A stretch of 64,000 nt of DNA from Lactuca virosa (Eukaryota; Streptophyta; Magnoliopsida; Asterales; Asteraceae), in NCBI GenBank assembly GCA_928212115.1, contig CAKMRJ010005634.1:261601364-261665363 (forward strand). The letters run 5' to 3'. Under the pieces are notes generated by a model that searched no databases, was not told the origin of the DNA, and was given only the letters and a program-made list of their open reading frames with translations. Numbering within the stretch: the stretch's first letter is position 1; each line of letters starts with the position of its first letter. Of the stretch, positions 36,147-46,493 are shown piece by piece. Position numbers and translations under genes: made by a program.

Positions 36147-36847
36147 TTTGTTTATAGTGAATTGAGTATATCAACCCATAAAAGATATACAACTATAAAC
36201 ACATCGGGATTAAAACACTCTGACCAAGAGTTAATACTTTTAAAATAATAAAATATTTTAGTAAAGTATTCATACATTCATTCATACTAGGATCAGTGTC
36301 ATACTAGAACAGAACAAAAGTATTGCAGTTGTTGGACAGCACAAGTAAGGTTGGGGACATATAATCAGATCTGGGAGTGATATAGCTTGATCAACTATAT
36401 CTTTCCGAGATGTGATTAGCATGTGCCTAGGAATGGTTGTGGTGTTGCAGCAAGTCTAAAAACTTACCAACACTACTAGAATGAAAACTTTAGAACATAA
36501 CATAAACTTAAAATACTATAGGAGTATTTTGTGTTACTATAATTACGTGGGTGAAAACTAAAAGGTCTTTACTAGTATGTCAATAATTGCTGAGTCGATA
36601 CGCTAAGGTTATATGTGACTAAGGTGTCATAGACTTAGAATCTGTGATCTTTGCTTTACTTCCTGTTCCTTGTTTGGTTGTGGACTTAGAGTTAGGGTCA
36701 CTTATTCGAACGTCTATTCTATTTTGGTTACATATGACTGGTATGCACTACGCAAATATTGGAGTAACTAGTAAGGATCATCCTATAATTATCTTAAGTA
36801 GTATGTCTATAATATGTTTCTTACACCCCTTTTCTCCCTTAGATAAC

Positions 36848-37510
36848 ATGGCTGGATTTCATCTCCCTAGCGACCCGTACTTTCCCGATCAAGGGCATGG
36901 TGGATGGCTTCATGCAGAGACCAAAGAAGAAAACCCGGTGGTCTCAGTAGAAGAAGACCCCAAGGAGAATTCTGATGAAGAGAACAAAGAGGATTTCCAA
37001 GAAGACTCAGACTCAGACCCCGAGGTCTATAATCCACCCCAAGTTGTTGAAAATCCTAACCCTCGTCCGACTTTTCAAGGCCCGACGCCTCTGTGGGCGG
37101 TGAACTTGGGCAGGTGGAGCCACGAGCAGGGACAACCACCTCCCTACAACGGAGATCAGAGTTACTATAACTTGAATGATGGAGGCTCAGCAGACAGAGT
37201 CCTTCCTATCTTGGTGCAACGTGTTGCTCGCAATGCTGAGCAGGGAAGAGCAATCTTCGACCAAGTCATGGAGATCCGTGCAAACTCCAGAGTCAACACA
37301 ATTCGTCTACGTCATCTGACCGATAACCATAACTTAGAAAGGACTCGAACTATTGCCCTACAGGTAGAGCTTAATGTCTGCCAATCTGAAGTTAGGGATC
37401 TTCGTCAAATCCAAGTGGTTCTGCAAAGGCGTGTATGGGAAACGAAACAGCAGCTGGCTGAATCCAGGGTTGAGTCAAGTACCAACCAGAACAACCTTCC
37501 TCGTGAGTAG
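36848..37510 (+). CDS. ORF0: conserved accessory ORF between PBS and gag
   Basis: Intact frame of 220 codons starting MAGFHLPSDPYFPDQGHGGW. I do not recognise a named domain. Residues 24-60 are very acidic; 76-84 read FQGPTPLWA; 112-121 read GGSADRVLPI; about 115-205 is rich in Arg, Glu and Leu with a coiled-coil look. No membrane segment or catalytic motif is evident. The start is chosen because the related - strand frame (58650-57982) begins with the same MAGFHLP; an in-frame ATG 204 bp upstream has no counterpart. Both copies lie after the PBS and before gag. Tat/Ogre gypsy elements are known to carry an extra ORF there, but the pol fragment of this family looks chromovirus-like. The role is unknown. 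Confidence 0.75.
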   Translation: MAGFHLPSDPYFPDQGHGGWLHAETKEENPVVSVEEDPKENSDEENKEDFQEDSDSDPEVYNPPQVVENPNPRPTFQGPTPLWAVNLGRWSHEQGQPPPYNGDQSYYNLNDGGSADRVLPILVQRVARNAEQGRAIFDQVMEIRANSRVNTIRLRHLTDNHNLERTRTIALQVELNVCQSEVRDLRQIQVVLQRRVWETKQQLAESRVESSTNQNNLPRE

Positions 37511-37930
37511 AGCCTACTCTAATCTGTCTTTTTGATATAACTTAGGTCTATGTATAGACTGTAGTATTAATTTCCTGCTTATGTTAAGACCTTGAACTTT
37601 CTGTCTGTTAGGTCTTTGTGCTGTCAAATATTTTCTAAATTCTGGTGTGATGTAAGACCCTACTTCAAGGTCATTTTTCCCGAACTTATTACATCTTTAA
37701 ATACCAGTGATATTGACAGACATCTAATCTCATGGTAAATATTTATCGAAATGCTTTCATTCTTCTATTGTTAGATCTCTATTTCAATCATACTCTCATC
37801 TGTTTTGTTGGGCTATGGTGATTTAGTCCATGGGTCACTCTCATTTTCTCACTATTGAATGCTTACAATTTCCTTCATCTTTGTGAACTTATAGCTACAA
37901 GATGCCTTTATCTTTGTGAACTTATAGCTA
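37511..37930. other. Post-ORF0 spacer and junction
   Basis: To about 37880 it matches the spacer between ORF0 and gag on - (57981-57700), with shared words such as GATGTAAGACC. A 33-bp tandem duplication (TTTGTGAACTTATAGCTACAA at 37879 and 37912) sits at or near the junction with the next LTR. Confidence 0.55.
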
Positions 37931-38260
37931 CAAAATGGAGGATAGGCTGTAAGTACATATAGACCCACGTGTTAACAAAATGACGTGTAGGCCATAAGTA
38001 CATGTATTATTGGTAGATCGTGAGCCATTATATGTATGCATGAATATGTACTGTGGTATATGGTATTTTGGGTAACTCACTAAGCCTCGCGCTTACCCAG
38101 TTGAATAAAAATGTTTTTCAGGTACTTCAGTAATTCGTGAGAAGGGCAAGGTTCGACTGTACACACACATTTACAACATGTTTCCACACAATGTAATCAC
38201 ACTCTGATATGGTTTAATAAATAAAAATGAAAACTTTGCCTTGAAAATAAGGATGTTACA
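37931..38260 (+). repeat. 3' part of an LTR of a second chromovirus
   Basis: Ends GGATGTTACA just before a PBS. ACTCACTAAGC near 38074 and TGTTTTTCAG|GTACTTCAG near 38110-38130 match the end of the LTR at 5404-7452 (ACTCACTAAGC at 7171, TTTCAG|GTACC at 7212), so it is the same broad family. Its 5' part is missing. Confidence 0.65.
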
Positions 38261-38263
38261 AGT

Positions 38264-38275
38264 TGGTACCAGAGC
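38264..38275 (+). other. Primer-binding site (one mismatch)
   Basis: TGGTACCAGAGC, one change from the tRNA-iMet site, three bases after the LTR end. Confidence 0.85.
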
Positions 38276-39195
38276 CCTGGTCTAAGAGAACTGGATAAAC
38301 ATTCGTGCGATTTTCGACTCAAACTAAGGATCCGAGTAAATAATAAATATTTTCATTAAAAAGATTAAAACAAAAAAGAAAGAAAGCGATGCATACAGTC
38401 AGCCAAAGGTCAGAAAGGAAAGTGATTCCCAAAATATCCATATTGTTATGATTATTAATATATGAAATGTTAGAAATGCATGCTAGTATGTAGGCTAGGG
38501 ATCTTTTTCAGCAATTGCATGATATAATTGCCTGATACTTAAGATGCCTTATGGCCTAGAGGATTTGCTTGTTATTTGATGCTTAGAACCCATATTAATA
38601 TTAATTAGTTATTAGCTAAATACGTTAGGTTGAATGCTCCCAAAATTAAATAGTTTTAGATTGCTTGGTTTGGCGCTATTGCGCACCTCTCGTCTGAGTC
38701 TAACCTCCATGTGTCGGATCTTTCTATCGACAGACTGTTTGATTTTAGAGGCACATAATCGCATTCATCCAATAATTAGTTAATATTGGTAGAAGTTCTT
38801 CCTTGACTAATAGTAGAGAGATGTGGAAAGGAATCCTAGAAGGATAGTGTAAGAAGTATAATATATGCTTGATATGGCATCTATTCGTAAGGTAGTGCAT
38901 TGGTAGAGACACAAGAACCTAGTAAAGCCTATGAAAGAAACAATTAGGTCCTTGAAACACTGTGTGTACGAAAAGGCCTACCAAATAGCAGATTTTAGTG
39001 AATTGGAAACCTTGGAGCAATTCTTGGATCTAGTATGGATAGGTGTGGAAGGTAGTATAGGCCCGTACTACCGGAAGCATAGGATCCATACACAAATCAA
39101 GAAAAGCAACAAAGTTGCTAAGGAACTAAAGAGGATACGAATATCATTGTAGAGTTAATCGATTCATGTTAACCTATTTTATTCACACCCCCAAT
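38276..39195 (+). other. Leader of the second chromovirus
   Basis: Noncoding. Similar to the leader at 9-780 (AATATCCATATTGTTAT, GCATGCTAG, GGCTAGGGATC). The short open frame at 38931-39152 has no family feature. Confidence 0.6.
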
Positions 39196-40395
39196 ATGGT
39201 GATGATCACGAGATCAAGTAGATCAGGAACTGGATCTGAAGGGCCAGGACCAAGCGAGACTAAGATATGCGATCGGATAGAGGCGACAATATCAGCAGCT
39301 GTAAGAGAAATAATTCTAGAAATGTTTGGAACTATTAAGACTGAACTAATAGGCTTGTTTGATGAACAGTACGCTACTGTTGCCAGTACCGTTGCCGCCG
39401 TAGCCACTACTATTGTCGCTGCTGCAGCTTCATCTGGAGAAAAGGAGATGTCTTATTGAGAGTTCAACAACACCAAACTTCTTGATTTCGATGGTGCTAG
39501 GGATCCAATTGTAGCCATGACACGGATCTTAGATTTGGAAGGATGCTTCTACACTTGTGCTTGTCCGACAAACCTGAAGTTTAGATAAACGTAAAATCTT
39601 CTGTGTCTAGGAGCAAAAGACTGGTAGAACTTTGTCACCAAGAACTATTCACCTGCTGAGAAAAGCATGGTGACTTAGCAACAATGCGTTGAGAAGTTCA
39701 AGGCAAAGTATGTTTCACCGGCAGAGAAGGAGGGACTCACTCAAGCATATCTGTCACTCAAACAAACCACTGAATTGGTGACTGAGATCACCAAGATGTT
39801 CATCGTGAGAGCCTTGTTTTGCCCAGTATATGCCTCATTGGAGCAAGTGCAGATGTATTGACACATGCGTATGCTCAAGAGTGATATTAGGGAGTTCGTA
39901 TTAGACAATCGATATAAGACATTAGCAGAAATGCAAGAGCATGACAGGAGAACGAAAATTGAGTTGGAAACTCAACGAAAGGAAAAGAGGCGGACTCTAG
40001 TTCCGTCTCAAACGAAAACTAATAAATTCAAGGATGACGATTCCATGTTTAGAGAACAGAGAAGACCTCGGTGTAACAAGTGTGGGAAATTGAACAAGGG
40101 AGTTTGTCGTGTTTTGATATGCTATAAGTGCGAAAAAGATGGACATTTCAGTCGAGACTGTAAACAGAAATCACTAGGAGTGCGTATCTGTTTCTATTGC
40201 AATTAGATGGGTCACATTTGGCCCGACTGTCCTCTTTTGAATCCAACAAGTGCAATACACGCCCCAACACTTGGAACTTTAAGGATCATCGATGGACAGC
40301 AAGGCAAAGTTGAAACCCCAAGGGCCAAAGGGCTATCCTTTCACCTCACGGTAGAGGAGGCGAGGGAAGCACCAGAGTTTGAAGCGGGTTGTTCT
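39196..40395 (+). pseudogene. gag: gag of a second, heavily mutated chromovirus
   Basis: Start at 39196 (MVMITRSSRSGTGSEGPG); the Gly/Ser-rich opening resembles the Gag at 781. The N-terminal part is open to TGA 39457. The middle shows DFDGARDPI, FVTKNYSPAEK and KAKYVSPAEKEGL separated by several stops. 39865-40206 is open again, with SDIREFVL and a CCHC knuckle CYKCEKDGHFSRDC. The second knuckle (CFYCN..MGHIWPDC) is cut by TAG at 40204. The frame ends near the start of protease (HLTVEEAREAPE) and no pol follows. Particle-protein role by family. Confidence 0.8.
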
Positions 40396-40961
40396 TCTGG
40401 AAAAGTCCCAGCATGAATGTGGTCGCATCGTAGATATTAATAGTGCTTTTAGGCTTTAGCCAAAATGTTATGTAATAAACATATGACAACAAAGTTATAT
40501 TAAAGATGGAATGTGAACTTTTTGTTGTTGCTAGTATTAAGTGAGTACATTTCAAGACAACATTGTGCTTGTCACGATCTTATCCTTTTTTCGTCATGCT
40601 ATGAGAAGGGCACTTGCATTAGGCATAAGTATTAGTACGACAATAGGAATATCGAAGTTCATTGTATATGAAAAATAAGAGTTTCTTCAAAGTCAAAAGA
40701 AGGTACAGATTGCATAGACAAAGCCAACATGGGCTTTGATACTTGACAAGTAGCAACAATTAATGGGTCAAAACCAAGTGGGGGAGAACCATCCCACAAG
40801 ACGAAAGTGCGAAGACAAGTTTAACTTTTTGCCTATACGTTAAGAATCGGTAGGGTGCAACACTACTAGATAGAAGTTGTTCATTTAGGTTAGTTAATGG
40901 GTGTAAAAGAAGAATAAAGCCTTCTACTAAGAATACCCATAGACTGTGTGTTTCTTTCTTT
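40396..40961. other. Unassigned flank left of the Sirevirus
   Basis: No coding frame. AAGTGGGGGAGAA near 40779 looks like a purine tract, but no LTR start follows clearly. It is continuous with 54148 onward before the Sirevirus insertion. Confidence 0.4.
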
Positions 40962-40966
40962 TAAAG
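40962..40966. other. Target-site duplication TAAAG (left copy)
   Basis: TAAAG immediately before the LTR at 40967 and again at 54143-54147 after the other LTR. Confidence 0.9.
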
Positions 40967-41267
40967 TGTTAGGAATATAATCCTTAAAGATCGATTAGAT
41001 TCAACAACATGTAAATCAACAACACAAAAAAGATTCAAGAATGTTGAATGATTAAGTGTCACGCCTCAGAAGAACTCTATTAAGAATTGCTACTGTAGAG
41101 GCGTGATTAGGGTTACAGCGTAAAAAACAAAAGTTTACTAAAATACGATGCATGCATGCACCATAAATACTCTAACCCTAGAAATAAATACGAGTGGACA
41201 TGCCCAACTCGTTAATACCAAACAGACTAAACAAGAAGCCCAATGATGCAACATCTAATACGCAACA
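40967..41267 (-). repeat. 3' LTR of the Sirevirus (301 bp)
   Basis: On - it runs TGTTGCGTATTAG... to ...TTCCTAACA. A 9-bp inverted repeat (TCACGCCTC at 41059, GAGGCGTGA at 41098) is kept in both LTRs. Confidence 0.93.
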
Positions 41268-41280
41268 ATCTCCCCCTTTG
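41268..41280 (-). other. Polypurine tract of the Sirevirus
   Basis: On - it reads CAAAGGGGGAGAT directly before the 3' LTR, the plus-strand primer site. Confidence 0.9.
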
Positions 41281-43575
41281 CGTCAATTGAGGCCCGAACT
41301 AAATAGCCTTGAATTCGTTTCTGCACTTCATAAAATTTGGGAATGATGCCAAAAATTGTCTTTCGAAATTGCATGTACCACAAAATCATATCACTGAAGC
41401 ACTTGACGTCATCCTTATTATTTCCCTTGAATCTCTTCACAAAATCAAGTATATGCTCGAGGAAGTTAGTAGTGAACAAATTCTTGTCAGAAAGGAAGAA
41501 ACAACCTCTGCGATAGTCTGCACCAGTTCGTTCCCGTAGCTTGATACACCACATACCATTCCTTGCTATAGATCTTCCCCAGCTTCAGCTTCTCAAAATC
41601 TTTTGGAGATTCCTTAAGAACATCAGAAGGCTTCTTTCGCAATACTGTTGTAATCTCTACATCCATATCCCCAATCTCTTGAATGTAAGACTTGATCATT
41701 TTTTTGGAGATGAGACATGACAGGTTCATATTTCTCTTTTTCTTTTAGCAGCATGTTGTAAAGAACGAACCAGTCATTGGGGTTGAGACAGGGTAAGTCT
41801 ACGAGAGTGAACTTGTAGCACTGACTGGTTGAACCTCTTGCGACTTTGAACTTCGCATTCAGAAAGCTGTCAGTCTCGATTGGTCTAGTGACTTTCACAC
41901 CAGTTATTTTGTGCAGGGACCAAGTCTCGTATTGAGGCTTCATGTGCTTCATATAAAACAAGAAGATCATATGATCAACACCGCTGTCTGTGATAGGAAC
42001 GTTCGCAACTTTCACGAAAGCACGAAACCTGAAAGCCTTTGGAGTGATTGGTAGATCCAATTGCAAATCTTGTGTGTTTTGAAGATCAAAAGACATAGTT
42101 GGCTCTAACCAATACTGGCTGGGTAAATCGACTGCGTCATTCTGAATTCGCTTCATGGTCCATTTGGCAAATAGAAGCTTATTGCTTTGAAGAGTGGCCT
42201 GAGCCTCTTTCTCAACTCTTTGTTTTTCTTCAGCCTCTCGGATGATTCGTTGGTGTTCATCCAATTGGGATTCATGAGCCTTTCGCCTTTCCAGTTCTTC
42301 TTTATCAGGCACTTCTTCTTCTTCATCTTTATTATCAATAATGGGCTCCTCACTGTACAACTTTTCCTTGCGCTTTGGTTCTTGCTTGACAACTAGAGCA
42401 ACAGGTTTAGCAGGAGCTTTAGGTTCTTTTCTTGGAACTTTGGGATCAACTTTCTTTGAAGCCCCTTCTCCCCCTTGTTTCGGAATGAAGCCAGATTCCG
42501 GAACACCCTCTAACATGTGAAGCATTGTAAAAACTGGTCTCACCTTCTCAAGTAGATTCTTGCGAATTGTGATGGTGAACATTGAATCCCTGGTCTCAAG
42601 GATATCTGAGAGCATTCCTGTAACATCAGTAATACAACTTCGCATGACAACCCTCTCAGATAACAAATCATTGACATGTTTCTCTAAAGCTTCCAGTTTG
42701 GAACGTAACATGTTTGCTTCTTCTGTCTTGAGTTCGAGAGAGTCCTTAATGTTACTCTCCCTTGCCAATTCGTCTTTAAGCTGTGAAGTCTTAGAGGAGA
42801 TAGTGGCTTGAAATATTTCATGGTCAGTTTTCAGACCAGTGCGAATCTCTTGCGGTTTAGCCTTCTCAGTTTTGAAGAGAGACCCTAGACTCTTTAGAGC
42901 TTCATTTGCTGCAGTGGTATTAGAGTTAAAAGTGGTTTGGAAGTTCTCCATGAAAGTAATAGTGTCAGCAATTAGTTTATTGACTTTTTCAGTCGTGGTC
43001 TTGCAAACTTCAACAGAATCAGCAACAACCTTGTTCATCTTGTCAGCATTTGCTATATGCTCCTTTGAGATTCGTTCAAAGATTGATTCAACCGTGGCTT
43101 TAGCATATGCATCAGAAGAGGAAGCCTCGGTAGAGAGAATCAATTTTTCAATCTTTTCAAGAAGGGACAAAAGTTCCCCTTTCGTAACCGTCACCTCATC
43201 TTTACTCTCAGTCCGAATTTGAAAAGGACTATAAGTAAACCCCCCAAGATCTTCGTCTTCATCATCACCAAAGATCATATATGGGTCATCTCGGTTAAGA
43301 GGAGAAACAGGAGGAGAAGTGTGAGATGAGAGACCTGAAATTTTAGCCCCCGTATCAGATATGTTGACCGAAACAGCAGGTGTGGCTGAGGTGGTTGGTG
43401 GTGTTGTAGAATCTGTAAACTGAGGAGTAGAAAGGGGAATGGTAGTTTGAGGCTGTGAAGAAACTGGTCGTGGACATGGTGCAATGGTGACTGGAATAGA
43501 AGTGGTTTTAGGTGAAGTAGGAGGAGAAGGAACATGATCGTTGAGAATTGGAGTTACCTCACGATTTGATTTCTG

Positions 43576-43671
43576 TTCTTCGTTGCGAATGGGATCATCT
43601 TCGTTGCGAACATATTCATTGTGAGCCTCCTCATTGTGGACTTCTTCGTTGTGTACTTCTTTGTTGCGAAC
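43576..43671 (-). repeat. 15-bp codon repeat encoding (V/A/I)(H/R)NEE-like units
   Basis: Within the accessory ORF, residues about 386-417 read as near-pentapeptide repeats such as EVHNE, EAHNE and YVRNE. The DNA shows matching TCGTTGYGAAC-like repeats on +. Probably slippage expansion in a disordered linker. Confidence 0.75.
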
Positions 43672-44826
43672 TGGATTATCCTCCTCGATGTGAATGGTGG
43701 ACTGAGTATCAGACTCCAAATCTTCGCTTTCACTAGGTGTGGGAGTCTTTCGCTTGCGAGCCGGCTGCTTTCGCCTTTTGGGAGCAGCAGTAGAAGTTGT
43801 CGTTTGTGCCTTTCTTTTGGAAGGAGGTTTCGTAGTTGCAGAAGGCCCTTCCTTATGAGTGGATTTCTTCTCTTCCTTCCTGGAACCTTTTTGTCCCCCC
43901 TTTTTGGGTTTATCAACCTCAGCAAGGATAGCTTGCATTTCATCTGTTAATTCACGAGGCCCAGATGGAGTTAACTTCCTGTACCCCTCCAAGATTTTGC
44001 TAGAAGGAGGCACATCTCTAAACATAGCTTCTGGGATTGAACCAATGAACGAAAATTTAGAAGAATCTTAAACGATTATCCCAGTAGTGTGGAAGGTAGA
44101 GACAGAATCCATCAAAGTGTTTTGCATCACTGGGATCTTGAGCTTTTCAATGGAGCGGTTGACTATGAGAGTCCAAAAACGTGCACAGGAGATTTCACTT
44201 TGACGTGTGGTGGAGAGAGTGCTCTGAACAACTTGAGCCCATAGAACAGAGCCATAGTCAATGTTCGAACCTGTGTAGAGACCGTAGAAAATGGCCATGA
44301 AGAGCTTGCTAGCACAGTCCGATCCTTTCACCCTTTCAGAGAACCCCTTAAATAGTAAGGTGAAGAGTCCATTCCATTGTGGATGCAAATTGGGATTTTT
44401 GAATTTTGAGATGGAAGATAGGGTTTCTTTGTAACCCATTTGGAAGAACATCTCGAGGAGAGCATCACTTGTTACAGACTCTGGGTTGATCATATCATCA
44501 GATTGAGGAAGTTGAAGAAGAGAACAAAATCGAGATTTTGTGATGGAGGTCTTGCGGTTGTGGATCTCGAACATGATTTGTTGTTCTTCCTTGATGTAAT
44601 TTGCTGATGAGTAAGCCTTAGACATGAGTGAAGGAGGAACGTTCTCCATTCTTGAAAGAGCGATTGTGAGAGGAGAATACTTGAGGCATTCGATCATAGG
44701 CAACATGAAGCTCTTGTATTTCACTGGATCGAGATCAATCACTAAGTTTTGATTTTGTTTAGCATCCAGAAGAGAAGAATGTGATGTCTGATCTTGAGCA
44801 GAAAAGTTTTCAGATGAACCCGCCAT

Positions 44827-44936
44827 TGATAAAGCTTTGAGGAAGAAGAAGATGAAAAGTAGTGTTTTGATCGCCGAAGATTTTGAGAGAAATTTGTATG
44901 TGGTGATTAAGAATGAGTCGTGAAAATCCTTTTATA
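44827..44936 (-). promoter_or_regulatory. Internal promoter and leader of the accessory ORF
   Basis: On -, GGTATAAAAGG is at 44938-44928, about 110 bp before the ATG. The stretch before the ATG is pyrimidine-rich (CATCTTCTTCTTCCTC, 44855-44840), like many plant 5' leaders, and the ATG context (TCAATGGCG) is strong. This suggests the ORF has its own transcript. Inferred from sequence. Confidence 0.55.
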
Positions 44937-44939
44937 CCG

Positions 44940-46493
44940 TTTGATTTGTGAGAGAAATCCGGAAAGGAATGCATTGGTTACTGGAACGTCACTTGAAAAA
45001 CCGCGACTTGACAACTGTAGATGTCAGTCCCATACGTCATGTGGCGATAAAGTAGCGGTCGATTCAAATCTTCACGCACCCATTTGAATTCTTATCAATA
45101 GGAAATGCCGCGTCAGCTTTGCCCTTTCGTAGTTGAGAGAGATTACATTCGTCTTGCTTGGAAACGAACATCATTGATTGAACTGTGAACTTTAAATAAA
45201 CATAAGTATCACGAACCAGACTTTTTGAAAATCACTAGGATCTTCGTGAAAGAGTGTCAAAGATAAAGAAATAAAACAATACTTTTATGTGGGATTTGTG
45301 ATGTCTTAATAAAGACATAAAACTGTGGATCCCGAGCAAAAATCTCTTCCTTTAAAGTCAAGAGAGACTAAGAAGTGTCTGTTTGGTTTCCCGTTGAAAT
45401 ACTATCTAGTGTTTGATAAGAAACATTGAAAGCCATATTTTAACTAAGCTTAACGGGTGGCTAAATCTTCAACCAAACAACAAACTTGATATAAGTATGA
45501 ATGTTCGATAAAGTACTCGTGTGACATGTGTAGTCAGTTAAACGAGTCGGCTTGGAATTATTTTAGTGACTAGATAAAACTTTGAAATCTCAAAAAAAAA
45601 ACTGGATCTTATGGGAAGAAGTGACTTGGAACCAGAACAATTCATAAAGATCTCGCAAAAGAAAAAGAGATTCCTTGGTACAGACCACGAAAATGGATTT
45701 CGTTAATTCCATGGTGAAAATCTAGAACATTTAATTTTTCACCGTCAATTCAATTAAGTGTGTTGTATTTTGGGTTTCCCTCAGTTCGTGTTGAATGAAG
45801 CTAAGATCACTAACACAGAAGTTGTGTAACCGTAAACCTCAGTGGTATAGTTGAGAGTCTCAACGGTTACATTTATGAGTGCGAAGGCAATGGAGAAGTG
45901 TGAAGGAGGTTCTAGAGAAGTGAATGTACCTCTGCTATACGAAAGGACTAAGCAGATAACTCTTATCTCAAAGAGAGAAGACTAAGGTAGCTCATGATGA
46001 ATGTGAATTTAACAGCCTGGTTGGGATGAAACAAATGGTAGATTCGATTCATTAAGGCTTCACATCGAGTCAATCGAGGCTTTGGACAACATACAATAGC
46101 ATGCTTCTAGGGACACTTAGCTAATACAAAGATATAGAATTTTATACCTTCCCTATCACACAAATTTGTGCCTCCATGATCTTCTTAAGATATTTTTGGT
46201 ATTTTGAGATTTGTTAAAATAAATGAAATAAAAATAAACACAAATAAAAATATTTTTGTATTTTGAGATTTTCTGAAGAAGAAATAAAAACAAAATAGAT
46301 TGAAAGACGAAATAAGTGTAAGAAATAATATACATAAAGTACAAAAGGATATTGGAAAATCTGAACCACCGATGAACAGTTAACTGCGAACTACTGCGAG
46401 CGTTCGCACCGATTCGAAGTGTCAAAGTAGACTGCGAATGAAAAGCGGACTACGAATTACTACGAACGTTAACAACGATTCGCAGGATAATCA
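44940..46493 (-). other. Spacer between pol and accessory ORF
   Basis: No coding frame of note. Two degenerate copies of an ACTRCGAAYTACTRCGA.. unit start at 46383 and 46449 (66 bp apart) just after the end of pol. Upstream parts of the internal promoter may lie here. Confidence 0.55.

Larger units (their letters stand above)
33706..37880 (+). mobile_element. ORF0-family gypsy element, 5' part (LTR, PBS, ORF0)
   Basis: Full LTR, PBS and an accessory ORF, then homology to the - strand relative (57982 down to 57700) continues to about 37880, just short of where gag would begin. There a junction leads into the LTR end of another element. Gag and pol are absent. Confidence 0.75.
41255..44826 (-). 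pseudogene. Sirevirus accessory ORF downstream of pol (env-like position), nearly intact
   Basis: ATG at 44826 in context TCAATGGCG. The frame holds for about 1,066 codons to 41623, broken only by TAA at 44068; after a frameshift near the T7 run at 41699-41705 and another near 41530 it continues to about 41255. The N-terminal 250 residues are a globular, helical-looking domain. Then come a Lys/Arg-rich region (KPKKGGQKGSRKEEKK, PKRRKQPARKRK), (V/A)HNEE repeats, a Pro/Ser/Thr-rich segment, a long coiled-coil-like part (about residues 550-730), a Glu/Lys-rich stretch and a conserved C-terminal part (FTLVDLPCLNPND). I see no signal peptide or membrane segment, so an envelope role is doubtful; basic clusters hint at a nuclear or nucleic-acid role. 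Relics of the same ORF occur at 7453, 12142 and 15400. Confidence 0.8.

Noticed and set aside
39183..39407. - strand frame rich in Ala/Thr/Val
   Set aside because: Complement of the Ala-rich gag start on +.
41255..44826. Calling the accessory ORF a true envelope gene
   Set aside because: No signal peptide, membrane segment or cleavage motif is visible; only its position is env-like.
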